Notes: generated by a model not told the origin, from the sequence alone. A stretch of DNA of 64,000 nucleotides from Candidatus Nomurabacteria bacterium (GCA_026396015.1 JAPLXP010000002.1:1-64000); one strand, 5' to 3'. Counted from the stretch's first letter, positions 1 to 7,445 are shown. Numbers and translations are program-made.

Positions 1-474
1 AACCAAGTAAAGCTCAAGAGTCTAATATCTGGACGTACATGGAATACTGCATTCCATGCTTCAGACAAGGCTGACGAAGCTGAAATAAGTAAAAAAGAAG
101 TAAAATTCCTTTTTGCAAACAAGGGTGAATACTGGTTCTGTGATCCAGAGAATCCAAAAGACCGTTTCCAATTAGAGGAAAAGATCATCAGTGATCATAC
201 AAAGTATCTACAACCAAATGAAGTAGTGACTGCAATCTCTTGGAACAATGATGACGACGAAGAGCAGATAATCAGTATCAAGCTCCCAGTAAAGATGGAA
301 TTCGTAATCAAAGACTGCCCTCCTACAATAAAGGGCGCAACAGCCTCTGGTGGAAACAAGATCGCAGTACTGGAAAACGGTACTACAGTCAATGTCCCCC
401 TATTCCTAAACCCAGGCGAGAAAATCCGTATCAACACAGAGACTGGTGAATACGTAGAAAGAGTTCAAGCATAA
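1..474 (+). CDS. efp: Elongation factor P (C-terminal part, 5' end outside window)
   Basis: The open frame enters from the left edge in frame 1 and encodes about 157 residues of EF-P, which relieves ribosome stalling at proline stretches. The visible part covers the two OB-fold domains. Family landmarks include KEVKFLFANKGEYWFCDPEN near the start, an acidic D/E loop, and a C-terminal OB domain with KGATASGGNKIAVLENG and PLFLNPGEKIRINTETGEYV. The N-terminal KOW-like domain with the modifiable lysine lies outside the window, so the modification type cannot be judged. The gene ends at a strong hairpin shared with the convergent HD-domain gene. The identification is firm; the true start is not visible. 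Confidence 0.95.
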   Translation, partial: NQVKLKSLISGRTWNTAFHASDKADEAEISKKEVKFLFANKGEYWFCDPENPKDRFQLEEKIISDHTKYLQPNEVVTAISWNNDDDEEQIISIKLPVKMEFVIKDCPPTIKGATASGGNKIAVLENGTTVNVPLFLNPGEKIRINTETGEYVERVQA

Positions 475-509
475 AAAATGCCTCACAAATAAAATTTGTG
501 AGGCATTTT
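475..509. terminator. Bidirectional terminator between efp and HD gene
   Basis: Perfect inverted repeat with arms 475-490 and 494-509 (AATGCCTCACAAAT type) around an AAA loop, flanked by A/T runs on both sides. It sits 1 nt after the efp stop and 2 nt from the stop of the convergent gene, so it probably ends both transcripts. Confidence 0.9.
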
Positions 510-511
510 AA

Positions 512-1237
512 TTAGACACGTTCAACGTGTGAATATTCATTCATGAAAGATAATAATTTTTCTTCAAAATGAATAGGAAAAACAACTTCTCTAAAACCAT
601 GAATATTTTTTGCATGCTTTTGCAAATTTGGAACCTGATTTCGTAAAACATTTACAAAAATAGAAATATCCTGCTTATCGATATAACCTTCATAAGCATA
701 AAATAGATATTCCCATTGTTCCAAAGCAGGAAAAAGTGAAACTTCATAAGGATGAGCAATTCTAATATTTTTTATAACTTCCATAGAACTCTCTGGAAAT
801 ACACTCAAATATTGATCATCCTTATGGCAAAACTGCAGCAAGTAGGCCTTCATGTAATAATCATAAATAAACTTGTCATTTTTCTTGAAATGTAAAATCT
901 TTTTACAAAAAGCGTTATGCTCTTCAAGGTCGTGATGTGATTTTTTACTCACAGAAGATATGTCTTTTTCCTGCTCTAAAAAACCCTCAGGCAAATCATG
1001 CAAAATAAAAGCGTCTTTGACCAGCTCTGTATTCAGATGATTAAAATAATACTCTTTCAGCTTTATAAGCACTGGCAATATAGCCAAGCATACAGAATAC
1101 TGATGATCTTCAGTTGACTGTTTTCTTAAGTCTGGGTTATTTTCCCTAAATCTTCCCCATCTTTCGACTTTACTTAATTGAGATTGCGATGAAAACCATA
1201 TTTCAAACATATCTCCTAACATTGTGTCTTGAATCAT
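512..1237 (-). CDS. HD-domain hydrolase-like protein
   Basis: 241-aa protein resembling the YfbR/HD-domain nucleotidase group. An N-terminal ERWGRF element is followed by EDHQYSV (first metal histidine) and, about 45 residues later, FILHDLPEG (the HD pair and following acidic residue). This spacing and order are those of small HD hydrolases acting on (deoxy)nucleoside monophosphates; the substrate here is inferred. The start is well supported, because a full AAGGAGG Shine-Dalgarno lies 4-5 nt before the ATG. That is unusual in this window, where most first genes look leaderless. A TTGCTA-17-TATGAT promoter precedes it. The gene is monocistronic between two terminators. Confidence 0.65.
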   Translation of the reverse strand: MIQDTMLGDMFEIWFSSQSQLSKVERWGRFRENNPDLRKQSTEDHQYSVCLAILPVLIKLKEYYFNHLNTELVKDAFILHDLPEGFLEQEKDISSVSKKSHHDLEEHNAFCKKILHFKKNDKFIYDYYMKAYLLQFCHKDDQYLSVFPESSMEVIKNIRIAHPYEVSLFPALEQWEYLFYAYEGYIDKQDISIFVNVLRNQVPNLQKHAKNIHGFREVVFPIHFEEKLLSFMNEYSHVERV

Positions 1238-1267
1238 TTTTCCTCCTTTTTAAATTTGTTTGAGCAA

Positions 1268-1296
1268 ATCATACAATATCAGCCCATAAATAGCAA
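1268..1296 (-). promoter_or_regulatory. Promoter of the HD gene (leadered, with Shine-Dalgarno)
   Basis: On the minus strand TTGCTA (1291-1296) and TATGAT (1268-1273) are 17 nt apart. The predicted leader is about 24 nt and holds AAGGAGG directly upstream of the ATG at 1237, making this the clearest leadered gene in the window. Confidence 0.6.
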
Positions 1297-1299
1297 ATA

Positions 1300-1325
1300 A
1301 AAACACCCCAATTACGGGGTGTTTT
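1300..1325 (-). terminator. Terminator after rplK
   Basis: AAAACACCCC / GGGGTGTTTT arms (1300-1309 and 1316-1325) with a 6-nt loop, ending the secE-nusG-rplK transcript. No rplA follows. Confidence 0.85.
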
Positions 1326-1340
1326 TATTTTGTAAAACGA

Positions 1341-1766
1341 TTAGTCTACGATTGTGATTCCTGCTGAGCGAGCACTTCCTTCGATGATTTTCATCGCACC
1401 TTCAATGTTTTTAGCATTTAGGTCTGGCATTTTCTTTTCTGCAATTTCACGGACTTGCGCCTTTGTGATCTTACCCGCCTTTGAAGTATTTGGCTTACCT
1501 GAACCCTTCTCTATTCCTGCAGCCTTGAATATCAATCCTGCTACTGGTGGAGTTGTGACTGTAAAGTCATAAGTGCGATCATCATAAACTGAGATCTTTA
1601 CACCTACGATATCACCTGCCATAGCTTGCGTTGCCGCGTTGAACTTTTGACAGAATTCTGAGATGTTAACACCTGCTTGACCGAGAGCGGGTCCTAATGG
1701 TGGCGCTGGAGTTGCTTTCGCAGCGGCAATTTGTAGTTTTACCTTTTTTGTAATTTTCTTTGCCAT
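1341..1766 (-). CDS. rplK: 50S ribosomal protein L11
   Basis: 141 aa, full family length. The N-terminal domain has the PAPPLGPALGQAGVNI signature and the C-terminal RNA-binding domain ends with GSARSAGITIVD. L11 forms the GTPase-associated centre of the 50S subunit with 23S rRNA. The gene lies third in secE-nusG-rplK. In most bacteria rplA (L1) follows immediately, but here a terminator follows and no rplA is in the window. No Shine-Dalgarno is visible before the ATG (CCTAATTACA-ATG). A 12-bp hairpin lies in the 160-nt spacer between nusG and rplK and may serve processing or translational control. Confidence 0.98.
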   Translation of the reverse strand: MAKKITKKVKLQIAAAKATPAPPLGPALGQAGVNISEFCQKFNAATQAMAGDIVGVKISVYDDRTYDFTVTTPPVAGLIFKAAGIEKGSGKPNTSKAGKITKAQVREIAEKKMPDLNAKNIEGAMKIIEGSARSAGITIVD

Positions 1767-1775
1767 TGTAATTAG

Positions 1776-1806
1776 GTTCTAGTAACTAGTTTTTAGTTAC
1801 TAGAAC
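1776..1806 (-). repeat. CTAGTAACTAG-type palindrome upstream of rplK
   Basis: 12-bp perfect inverted repeat (1776-1787 with 1795-1806, 7-nt loop). Similar CTAGT..ACTAG words recur at about 1888-1920 (after nusG) and 2474-2512 (before nusG), giving three related copies within the secE-nusG-rplK spacers and apparently nowhere else in the window. Confidence 0.7.
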
Positions 1807-1926
1807 ATTAAATAAATACTGATAAATGAAGCGTAACAGTAGCAATACTATACCAAAATATAGAGAAATTGCAAACTGGTGTTAATTCTACTAGTCCCTA
1901 GAACCTAGTTACCAGAAACTAACTCT

Positions 1927-2472
1927 TTAAAATTTTTTGACTTGCAGGAAGTCCAGTTCTACTGGAGTCTCACGACCGAACAGTGATACTAGCACCTTTA
2001 CCTTACCTCTTTCATGATCTACCTCACTAACCTTACCTTCGAGATCCTTGAATGGACCATCTCCGATACGTACGATCTCAGCTACTACAAAGTCGATTTG
2101 ATGTTTTGCGTTGCCACCGTCCATCTTTCCGAACAGTGCATCTACCTCAGACTTTTCAAGTGGAACTGGATTCACCCCTGCCCCTACGAATCCTGTGACA
2201 CGTGGAGTATTGCGGACTACATACCAAGAGTTGTCATCTACGATCATATCTACTAGTACATAACCAGGGTATACTTTTTCCTCTACCTCAGCGCGCTTTC
2301 CAGCTTTGATCTTGATTTTCTTTTCTGTAGGGACAATAACATTGAAGATTTTGTCATTCATACCCAGACTGTCGATACGTTGTTTCAAATTTCTAAGAAC
2401 AGCATTCTCATAACCTGCGTATGTGTGGATCGCGTACCAATTGCGCTCTCCTCTTAATTCTTGTTTTGCCAT
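1927..2472 (-). CDS. nusG: Transcription termination/antitermination factor NusG
   Basis: 181 aa. The NGN domain is recognised from NWYAIHTYAGYENAVLRNL and VYPGYVLVDM, the C-terminal KOW domain from GPFKDLEGKVSEVD, and the end from ELDFLQVKKF. NusG binds RNA polymerase and couples it to Rho or the ribosome. It is second in the operon, 74 nt after secE. The spacer carries a diverged copy of the CTAGTAATTAG-type palindrome, and no Shine-Dalgarno is obvious. Confidence 0.97.
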   Translation of the reverse strand: MAKQELRGERNWYAIHTYAGYENAVLRNLKQRIDSLGMNDKIFNVIVPTEKKIKIKAGKRAEVEEKVYPGYVLVDMIVDDNSWYVVRNTPRVTGFVGAGVNPVPLEKSEVDALFGKMDGGNAKHQIDFVVAEIVRIGDGPFKDLEGKVSEVDHERGKVKVLVSLFGRETPVELDFLQVKKF

Positions 2473-2473
2473 A

Positions 2474-2512
2474 ATAATTAGGTGCTAGTAATTAGTTTCT
2501 AGTGACTAGAAA
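2474..2512 (-). repeat. Second CTAGTAATTAG-type imperfect palindrome (before nusG)
   Basis: CTAGTAATTAG and CTAGTGACTAG in head-to-head arrangement around a short spacer, differing at four positions from the 25-nt core upstream of rplK. Each copy sits shortly before a start codon and both spacers end in CTAATTA-like sequence next to the ATG. Confidence 0.55.
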
Positions 2513-2546
2513 ATACAAACTAGATTTTAAATTAAATTAATAAAAA

Positions 2547-2735
2547 TTATCTGTTCAAAAGTAACCACTCAAGACCCTTTGAGAACAAAAAGTCAAAAAA
2601 ACCTAGATAGTAAGCGATACCTACTGAGATAACAATAACAGCAACAGTTGCATAAATAGACTTTGTGCGACTTGGCCATGTTACATTCTTCATTTCGGCC
2701 TTTGTTTCTTTAAAATATTCAATTAATGCTTTCAT
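2547..2735 (-). CDS. secE: Preprotein translocase subunit SecE
   Basis: 62-aa single-span SecE, the clamp subunit of SecYEG. The amphipathic helix ALIEYFKETKAEMKNVTWPS is the family signature, followed by one membrane helix. A longer reading frame runs upstream to 2915, but those 60 extra codons cross the promoter and leader hairpin and do not resemble SecE, so ATG 2735 is chosen. It is first in the secE-nusG-rplK operon. Confidence 0.93.
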   Translation of the reverse strand: MKALIEYFKETKAEMKNVTWPSRTKSIYATVAVIVISVGIAYYLGFFDFLFSKGLEWLLLNR

Positions 2736-2798
2736 GTTGATTTGATGGAAATCATAACGTACATTTGATGACGCAATGCCCCCATTAATTACTCTTAC

Positions 2799-2819
2799 TA
2801 AAAAACACCCCGCGGGTGT
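2799..2819 (-). promoter_or_regulatory. Terminator-like hairpin at the 5' end of the secE leader
   Basis: On the minus strand ACACCC-GCG-GGGTGT is followed by six T residues. It begins only about 4 nt after the predicted transcription start and about 70 nt before secE, so it is a 5'-stabilising hairpin or an attenuator rather than the end of another gene. Confidence 0.5.
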
Positions 2820-2829
2820 ATATGTATAG

Positions 2830-2858
2830 ATAATACGCCTTTTTCCAAATAAAGTCAA
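2830..2858 (-). promoter_or_regulatory. Promoter of secE-nusG-rplK
   Basis: TTGACT (2853-2858) and TATTAT (2830-2835) with exactly 17 nt between them on the minus strand. The predicted start is near 2823, leaving a leader of about 88 nt. Confidence 0.75.
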
Positions 2859-2864
2859 TGGCAA

Positions 2865-2900
2865 ATAAAAAGAGCCAAATTCAATTGAATTTGGCTCTTT
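2865..2900 (-). terminator. Terminator of the T9SS-tail protein gene
   Basis: Perfect palindrome (2869-2884 with 2885-2900, GAGCCAAATTCAA arm) followed on the minus strand by a T-rich run. It separates the gene from the secE promoter. Confidence 0.85.
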
Positions 2901-2921
2901 GTAAAATTTAGGCAAGATGGA

Positions 2922-4316
2922 TTATTCTCTTATTATTTTTTTATAACCAATATATTGGTCATTATTGTAAATCTTTAAGATATATAAACCAGAAGGAATT
3001 TCTAGTTTGATTATTTCTTCATTGCTTTGAAGAAGTGTTTCAAATACAGACTTTCCGTTTAAATCAAAAATAACAATCTTAGAACCCATTTGTTTGGTAA
3101 TAGTAAAACTATCATTAAATGGATTCGGGTAAGCAGATATTTCAATCGACTTATTAGAAATTTCATTGATGCCAGTAGTTTTATTGGCAACAGTGTCTTC
3201 TTTTGGTCCACAATCCATAAAAATCGGATTGCTTTTAGTAGATACACAACCTATTGAATTAGTAAAAGTTACAGTGTAATTTGCTGTAGCTTTTGCAGTC
3301 AAATGATTGTCTATACTAGATACCAATGTGTCATTGGCATACCAGTTGAATTTACCAACAGGATAAACATCCAACTTCGCATACAAACTACATTTTTCTG
3401 GATTCAAAAGCATTGGGCTTTCAACAAATATAGTATTAACTATTACTGTGTCCGATTGAGCCTTGCAACCATTTTTGTCAGTCGCTTCGATCCATACTTT
3501 CGCTCCACTGAAATTTGGATGATAAAAAACAGTATCTGTTTTTCTTCCAATAATTTCCCAATCATCACTTCTCCATACAATGTTGGAAAATTTTGAATTT
3601 GAACTAACCGAAAGCATTACTTTCTGACCTGAACAATGCAAATTTTCTTTAACATTATTGTCGATAACATTAGGCTTAATAGGAGATACCTCTACAATTG
3701 TAATTGTATCAGAAAATGTAGTACATCCTCCGAAATTATTTGGATTTACAACTTTTAGGGTATAGCTTCCTGCGGGAGTATTTACTGAGTAGTAGTTTTT
3801 TTCTGACAAACCTGTGTTGATATTGTACCAAACATAGGTGGTCATACAGTCTGTGTTTTTAAACTGACCGTATAAATTTGGACTACTAGCCCCTGTACAT
3901 ACTCTCAAAGTGTCGTGGTTATTAAGAAGATCTGAAAAACCTTCTATGTGCACTTTCACTTTTGGAGAGATGTCGTGAATGGAAACTGTTCCATCCACCC
4001 AGAATCCTAATGCTGTTTTTGCAAACAACACATAGATACCTGGTTTCTTTACCCAGATTTCCCTTGTCTGATTTGGCATCTGGAATGTATCCAGACGATT
4101 TTCAGAAAGTTCAGCCCATTTGTATTCCACGTAAGGACTTGTTTCAAAATTAGTTCCAAACCAATAGGTATAAAAACTAGCTAGTCTGATACTATCCTCG
4201 TGGCAATACATCCACGGAGTAGAAGATTCTACTCTCAAATCGTGAATTTGTTGTGCATTAGCACCTTTTACAAAAATCATACTGATCATTGCAAATAAAA
4301 TTGTTATTTTTTTCAT
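2922..4316 (-). CDS. Secreted protein with type IX secretion (Por) C-terminal sorting domain
   Basis: 464 aa. Residues 1-21 are a signal peptide ending in GANAQQ. The middle is a series of cysteine-containing beta/Ig-like or PKD-like segments. The last about 80 residues match the T9SS type A sorting domain: TGINEISNKSIEISAYPNPF, then IVIFDLNGKSVFE, then IPSGLYILKIY and a basic end. This domain belongs to the Bacteroidota outer-membrane export system, and no T9SS component is in the window. An outer membrane is not expected in Patescibacteria. The gene has its own TTGACA-18-TATAAT promoter and terminator. Horizontal acquisition from a Bacteroidota partner is the simplest reading; whether it is exported by Sec alone is unknown. 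Confidence 0.85.
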   Translation of the reverse strand: MKKITILFAMISMIFVKGANAQQIHDLRVESSTPWMYCHEDSIRLASFYTYWFGTNFETSPYVEYKWAELSENRLDTFQMPNQTREIWVKKPGIYVLFAKTALGFWVDGTVSIHDISPKVKVHIEGFSDLLNNHDTLRVCTGASSPNLYGQFKNTDCMTTYVWYNINTGLSEKNYYSVNTPAGSYTLKVVNPNNFGGCTTFSDTITIVEVSPIKPNVIDNNVKENLHCSGQKVMLSVSSNSKFSNIVWRSDDWEIIGRKTDTVFYHPNFSGAKVWIEATDKNGCKAQSDTVIVNTIFVESPMLLNPEKCSLYAKLDVYPVGKFNWYANDTLVSSIDNHLTAKATANYTVTFTNSIGCVSTKSNPIFMDCGPKEDTVANKTTGINEISNKSIEISAYPNPFNDSFTITKQMGSKIVIFDLNGKSVFETLLQSNEEIIKLEIPSGLYILKIYNNDQYIGYKKIIRE

Positions 4317-4332
4317 ATTATTGTTTGTTTTT

Positions 4333-4378
4333 AAGTTGTTTAGCAGAAAGGAGACAAATCCACTCTGCTAAACAACTT
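4333..4378 (-). promoter_or_regulatory. 14-bp hairpin in the leader of the T9SS-tail gene
   Basis: AAGTTGTTTAGCAG (4333-4346) pairs with its exact complement at 4365-4378. On the transcript the 18-nt loop carries CTCCTTT, which is complementary to a Shine-Dalgarno sequence. No Shine-Dalgarno precedes the ATG itself. Confidence 0.55.
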
Positions 4379-4425
4379 ATTTCCAAACAATCCTGCCTGT
4401 CAAAGAACATCATTTATCTGGGTAT

Positions 4426-4455
4426 ATTATACCACAATTATACTCTATTTGTCAA
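4426..4455 (-). promoter_or_regulatory. Consensus promoter of the T9SS-tail gene
   Basis: TTGACA (4450-4455) and TATAAT (4426-4431) are 18 nt apart on the minus strand. This is a classic sigma-70 promoter, not the TTG/TAnnTTTG type usual for Bacteroidota, so the gene seems wired into the local transcription system. Confidence 0.75.
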
Positions 4456-4456
4456 T

Positions 4457-4489
4457 AGTAAAAGCCCTTATTTTATAAGGGCTTTTACT
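4457..4489 (-). terminator. Terminator after the SIMPL gene
   Basis: 15-bp perfect stem (4457-4471 with 4475-4489, AAAGCCCTTAT arm) with a TTT loop. The -35 of the next gene starts just beyond it. Confidence 0.8.
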
Positions 4490-4539
4490 TGTGATTTTAA
4501 TTTTATTCTACTAATTAGAGGTAGATAGATATAGGGATT

Positions 4540-5310
4540 CTAACGAATTTCGTAAGTGATTGTCACACTTGTAGTGATCTTGTTCTCACCCTTTGGCAAT
4601 ACAGGAGCTGGTGCACCACCCATAGATGAATCCATGGCCTTTGCTGCATACATCATTGGGTATCCTCCCCCATTTTCAGAGAAGCTTGTGACTTTACCTA
4701 GCTTCACTCCTAGCTCTTTGGCTAGCACCTCAGCCTTTGCACGAGCCTTTACTATAGCAGCAGCACGAGCTGTATCCTTTAGTACATCCTCATCATCAAT
4801 AGAGAAAGTAGGGCCACTAATATTACCTACCTCAATCTTTGAAAGACCAGTCTTGATTTCATTTGCAGTATCTACGTCACGAATCTTTACTGTGATAGAT
4901 TGACTAGCTGTATATCCAGTGATCTTTGGCTCTGGTTGTGGACATGGAGCGACAAAACAGTTGATAACTGTATTTGAATACTTTGGATATACACCGCCGT
5001 ATTCGGCTTTTACATCCTTGTCTGCAATCTTTGATTCTTTCAAGAAAGCCAAAACCTTTGCTGTCTGAGCATTCAAATCTTTTGATGCTGCACCTGAAGT
5101 AGCTGCATCCTTTGAAAGTGTAAAGCTGATGTTTGCAATATCTGGTACTGCATAGGCGTCACCATCAGCAGATACACTGATTGTATTTTGAACACCATTC
5201 TGACCATAACGGCCCATAAATCCACGACCACCACAAGCATGTACCATGATAATAGCCAGCACAATAACCGCACCTATAATATACTTCTTGTTATTTATTA
5301 GTGTTTCCAT
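4540..5310 (-). CDS. SIMPL-domain (DUF541) envelope protein
   Basis: 256 aa with one N-terminal membrane anchor (residues about 10-27), then a SIMPL/DUF541 domain from about residue 42: ISVSADGDAYAVPDIANISF opens it, and ARAKAEVLAKELGVKLGKV and VTITYEIR close it. SIMPL proteins are extracytoplasmic and their biochemical role is poorly defined. An extra cysteine pair (NCFVAPCPQP) in the middle may form a disulfide, which fits the DsbB- and VKOR-type enzymes in the window. The start is supported by TGC-TATAAT ending 6 nt before the ATG, so the mRNA is probably leaderless. Confidence 0.85.
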   Translation of the reverse strand: METLINNKKYIIGAVIVLAIIMVHACGGRGFMGRYGQNGVQNTISVSADGDAYAVPDIANISFTLSKDAATSGAASKDLNAQTAKVLAFLKESKIADKDVKAEYGGVYPKYSNTVINCFVAPCPQPEPKITGYTASQSITVKIRDVDTANEIKTGLSKIEVGNISGPTFSIDDEDVLKDTARAAAIVKARAKAEVLAKELGVKLGKVTSFSENGGGYPMMYAAKAMDSSMGGAPAPVLPKGENKITTSVTITYEIR

Positions 5311-5316
5311 ATATAC

Positions 5317-5322
5317 ATTATA
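5317..5322 (-). promoter_or_regulatory. Leaderless-type -10 of the SIMPL gene
   Basis: TATAAT preceded by TGC, 6 nt before the ATG at 5310. The predicted start of transcription coincides with the start codon. Confidence 0.65.
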
Positions 5323-5427
5323 GCATATCTACGACAAGCAAGTGGCTCGTAAAATTTGACAAAATTAATAAAAGTTATAAGATTAGTTTAAATTTCTTAT
5401 CTTTTCACAATTTAATTAAATAAAAAA

Positions 5428-6135
5428 ATGAAACCAAATGTTAATTTTACAGGCTTAGCTATGGGCCACACAGCAATCAGTTTTAATTTTGACAAAAAAA
5501 GGAAACTGGAAAAAACATCAGTTGAAACTCCTCTGATTATTGAATTTCATAAAATTATGAATTCAAGAGAAATCCGGGATGAGATTGTTTCTCTTATTTG
5601 CCAGCAAAACCAAAAAATAGTGGACAAAATAACTACACCAGAAGTTCCAATTTTACCAAAAGACGTAACATTCATTGGAATCGGGATGATTGGATCGGCC
5701 TTAGCTGTATTGGCATCTAAAGAACACAACAATCATGTTCTATTTGTAGACGAAGGAGATACTAAAAGTATGGAATTCTACCGTGGAAATAATTGCCTTT
5801 TTATTAAAGATGAGATTGTTAATGGAACAAAAACCATCGAAATAATAAGCGAAGCCCAAAGATTAGGACACAAAACACTGGGAATCATAACCATCATGAA
5901 TGAAAATTTACCCTTAACAAGAGAAAGATTTATGGGTAAATCTGGGGTTGATAAAACTAAATTACCGATTCCTTGTCCAATATATTCAATATTGACTCCT
6001 CAAAAAATATACAAGGAATTAATTGAATTAGAACAAAAAGAAACAGCAGACAGGTACCAGGCAGCATCAAATTTTGATATTACAGATAACGAAGAAATAT
6101 CCAAAAATGACACCCAACAAGGGGCAGCGAGCTAA
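5428..6135 (+). CDS. Phosphoribosyltransferase-like protein with degenerate PRPP loop
   Basis: 235 aa. The middle resembles type I PRTases of the orotate PRTase kind: a strand-loop VTFIGIGMIGSALAVLAS, then VLFVDEG, then FIKDEIVNGTKTIEIISEAQ at the position of the PRPP-binding loop (usually VEDVVTTGGS), then GHKTLGIITIMNEN. The loop keeps an acidic residue and a G-T pair but not the normal D-D-V-x-T-T/S-G pattern, so activity is doubtful. It is monocistronic between divergent SIMPL and convergent ABC genes. It may be a regulatory or inactive PRTase homologue; the family assignment is tentative and the N-terminal 70 residues are unrecognised. Confidence 0.45.
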   Translation: MKPNVNFTGLAMGHTAISFNFDKKRKLEKTSVETPLIIEFHKIMNSREIRDEIVSLICQQNQKIVDKITTPEVPILPKDVTFIGIGMIGSALAVLASKEHNNHVLFVDEGDTKSMEFYRGNNCLFIKDEIVNGTKTIEIISEAQRLGHKTLGIITIMNENLPLTRERFMGKSGVDKTKLPIPCPIYSILTPQKIYKELIELEQKETADRYQAASNFDITDNEEISKNDTQQGAAS

Positions 6136-6145
6136 TCAAATTAAT

Positions 6146-6181
6146 AAGTGCTATCAAGATTTATCTTGATAGCACTTTTTT
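6146..6181. terminator. Bidirectional terminator between PRTase-like and ABC genes
   Basis: Arms AAGTGCTATCAAGA (6146-6159) and its complement (6164-6177) followed by a T run on the plus strand. It lies between convergent stop codons. Confidence 0.88.
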
Positions 6182-7436
6182 ATTCCTTATTTAGGGCTTG
6201 TATTGGATCCATGCGGGCGGCATTGCGAGCTGGGAATACTCCAAATATGATACCGATGATCATAGACACAGAGATGGCCATGACTACACCCCATAGCGGC
6301 ACCACGAATGCCCAAGCAAAACCAAAGCTCTGGGCGACTTTCGATATCAAGAATGCGCCAGCCGCCCCACCGAGGACTCCAACGACTCCTCCGAGTAGTG
6401 TCAGGAGTACAGCTTCTATCAGGAATTCATAGAGTATGTCATTGTATTTAGCACCTAGAGCCTTTTTTAATCCAATCTCACCGATACGCTCTGTGACTAC
6501 CACATACATGATATTCATCACACCTACTCCACCCACGAGCAGTGATATAGCAGCAATAGCGATCAGGAGAAAAGTGACCGCACGGAGAATAGTATTAAAA
6601 GTATCCAGACTCTGAGCCTGAGTTTGCACTTTAAAATCATCTTTGGCTGGATCTTGGATATAGTGATTGCGTCGCAATACATCAGCGATATCAAGTGATG
6701 TAGCATCAGCCTTTGTATTATCACTGAGTTCTGCTACTGCATAGAATAAATAGTCCACTCCCAATATTTTTTTCTGTAATGTAGTGATAGGGATAAAGAC
6801 TTGTTCATCATCATTTGAAAAACCAAAGCTACCCCTACGTGCATAGGTACCGATCACTTCAAAATTGTATTCACCAACACGTATGATTTTTCCAAGTGGA
6901 TCATTCTCTCCAAAGAAATCTACTGCTATATCGTGACCTAGTACTGCCACCTGAGCAAGTGATCTATCTTCATCAGAGCTATACCCCCTGCCTTTTTCGA
7001 TGACACCCTTATCAATATCAAAACGATTTGAATCTGCTCCAAAGATAAAAGTGTTTTTAGAAATATTTCCATAGCTGACTACTTTTTGACCCAAGGCAGC
7101 GCCGTATGAATTCTTTACATTAGGCAGTGATCTCATATCCAATACGTCTCTATTTTTCAGAGTTGTGATAGGCACAGCATTCGAGGCTGAGTTGTTAGCT
7201 GAGCCATCAGATCCTGAATTACGAGACTTTGTAGAAGCAGGAACAGAGGTCTGGATAATCACAGTATTTGAACCAAAGGCATCCACCTGCGCATTGATAT
7301 AACTCTTGAATCCCTCACCTGCAGACAAGACCAGCACCACAGTACCGATACCAATCATGATGCCCAGAGTCGTCAAAATAGTCCTAGATGGATTTGAAGA
7401 TATTCCGCGTTTTACTTGTTTTAAATAAGTGCTCAT
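6180..7436 (-). CDS. MacB-type ABC transporter permease (second)
   Basis: 418 aa. N-terminal helix near residues 20-42 (ILTTLGIMIGIGTVVLVLSA), a large extracytoplasmic MacB-PCD-like domain (about 45-280), then the FtsX domain with three helices and the signature GGVGVMNIMYVVVTERIGEIG, ending FPARNAARMDPIQALNKE. It is the last gene of the FKBP-MacA-ATPase-permease-permease operon, 9 nt after its paralogue. Such permeases use ATP hydrolysis in the cytoplasm to drive export or extraction of peptides, toxins or lipoproteins. The two permeases probably form a heterodimer. Confidence 0.9.
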   Translation of the reverse strand: MSTYLKQVKRGISSNPSRTILTTLGIMIGIGTVVLVLSAGEGFKSYINAQVDAFGSNTVIIQTSVPASTKSRNSGSDGSANNSASNAVPITTLKNRDVLDMRSLPNVKNSYGAALGQKVVSYGNISKNTFIFGADSNRFDIDKGVIEKGRGYSSDEDRSLAQVAVLGHDIAVDFFGENDPLGKIIRVGEYNFEVIGTYARRGSFGFSNDDEQVFIPITTLQKKILGVDYLFYAVAELSDNTKADATSLDIADVLRRNHYIQDPAKDDFKVQTQAQSLDTFNTILRAVTFLLIAIAAISLLVGGVGVMNIMYVVVTERIGEIGLKKALGAKYNDILYEFLIEAVLLTLLGGVVGVLGGAAGAFLISKVAQSFGFAWAFVVPLWGVVMAISVSMIIGIIFGVFPARNAARMDPIQALNKE

Positions 7437-7445
7437 ATATATAAA

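Noticed and set aside
2736..2915. Leader peptide or extended SecE from 2915
   Set aside because: The frame passes through the promoter, the transcription start and the leader hairpin and has no ribosome binding site or family similarity.
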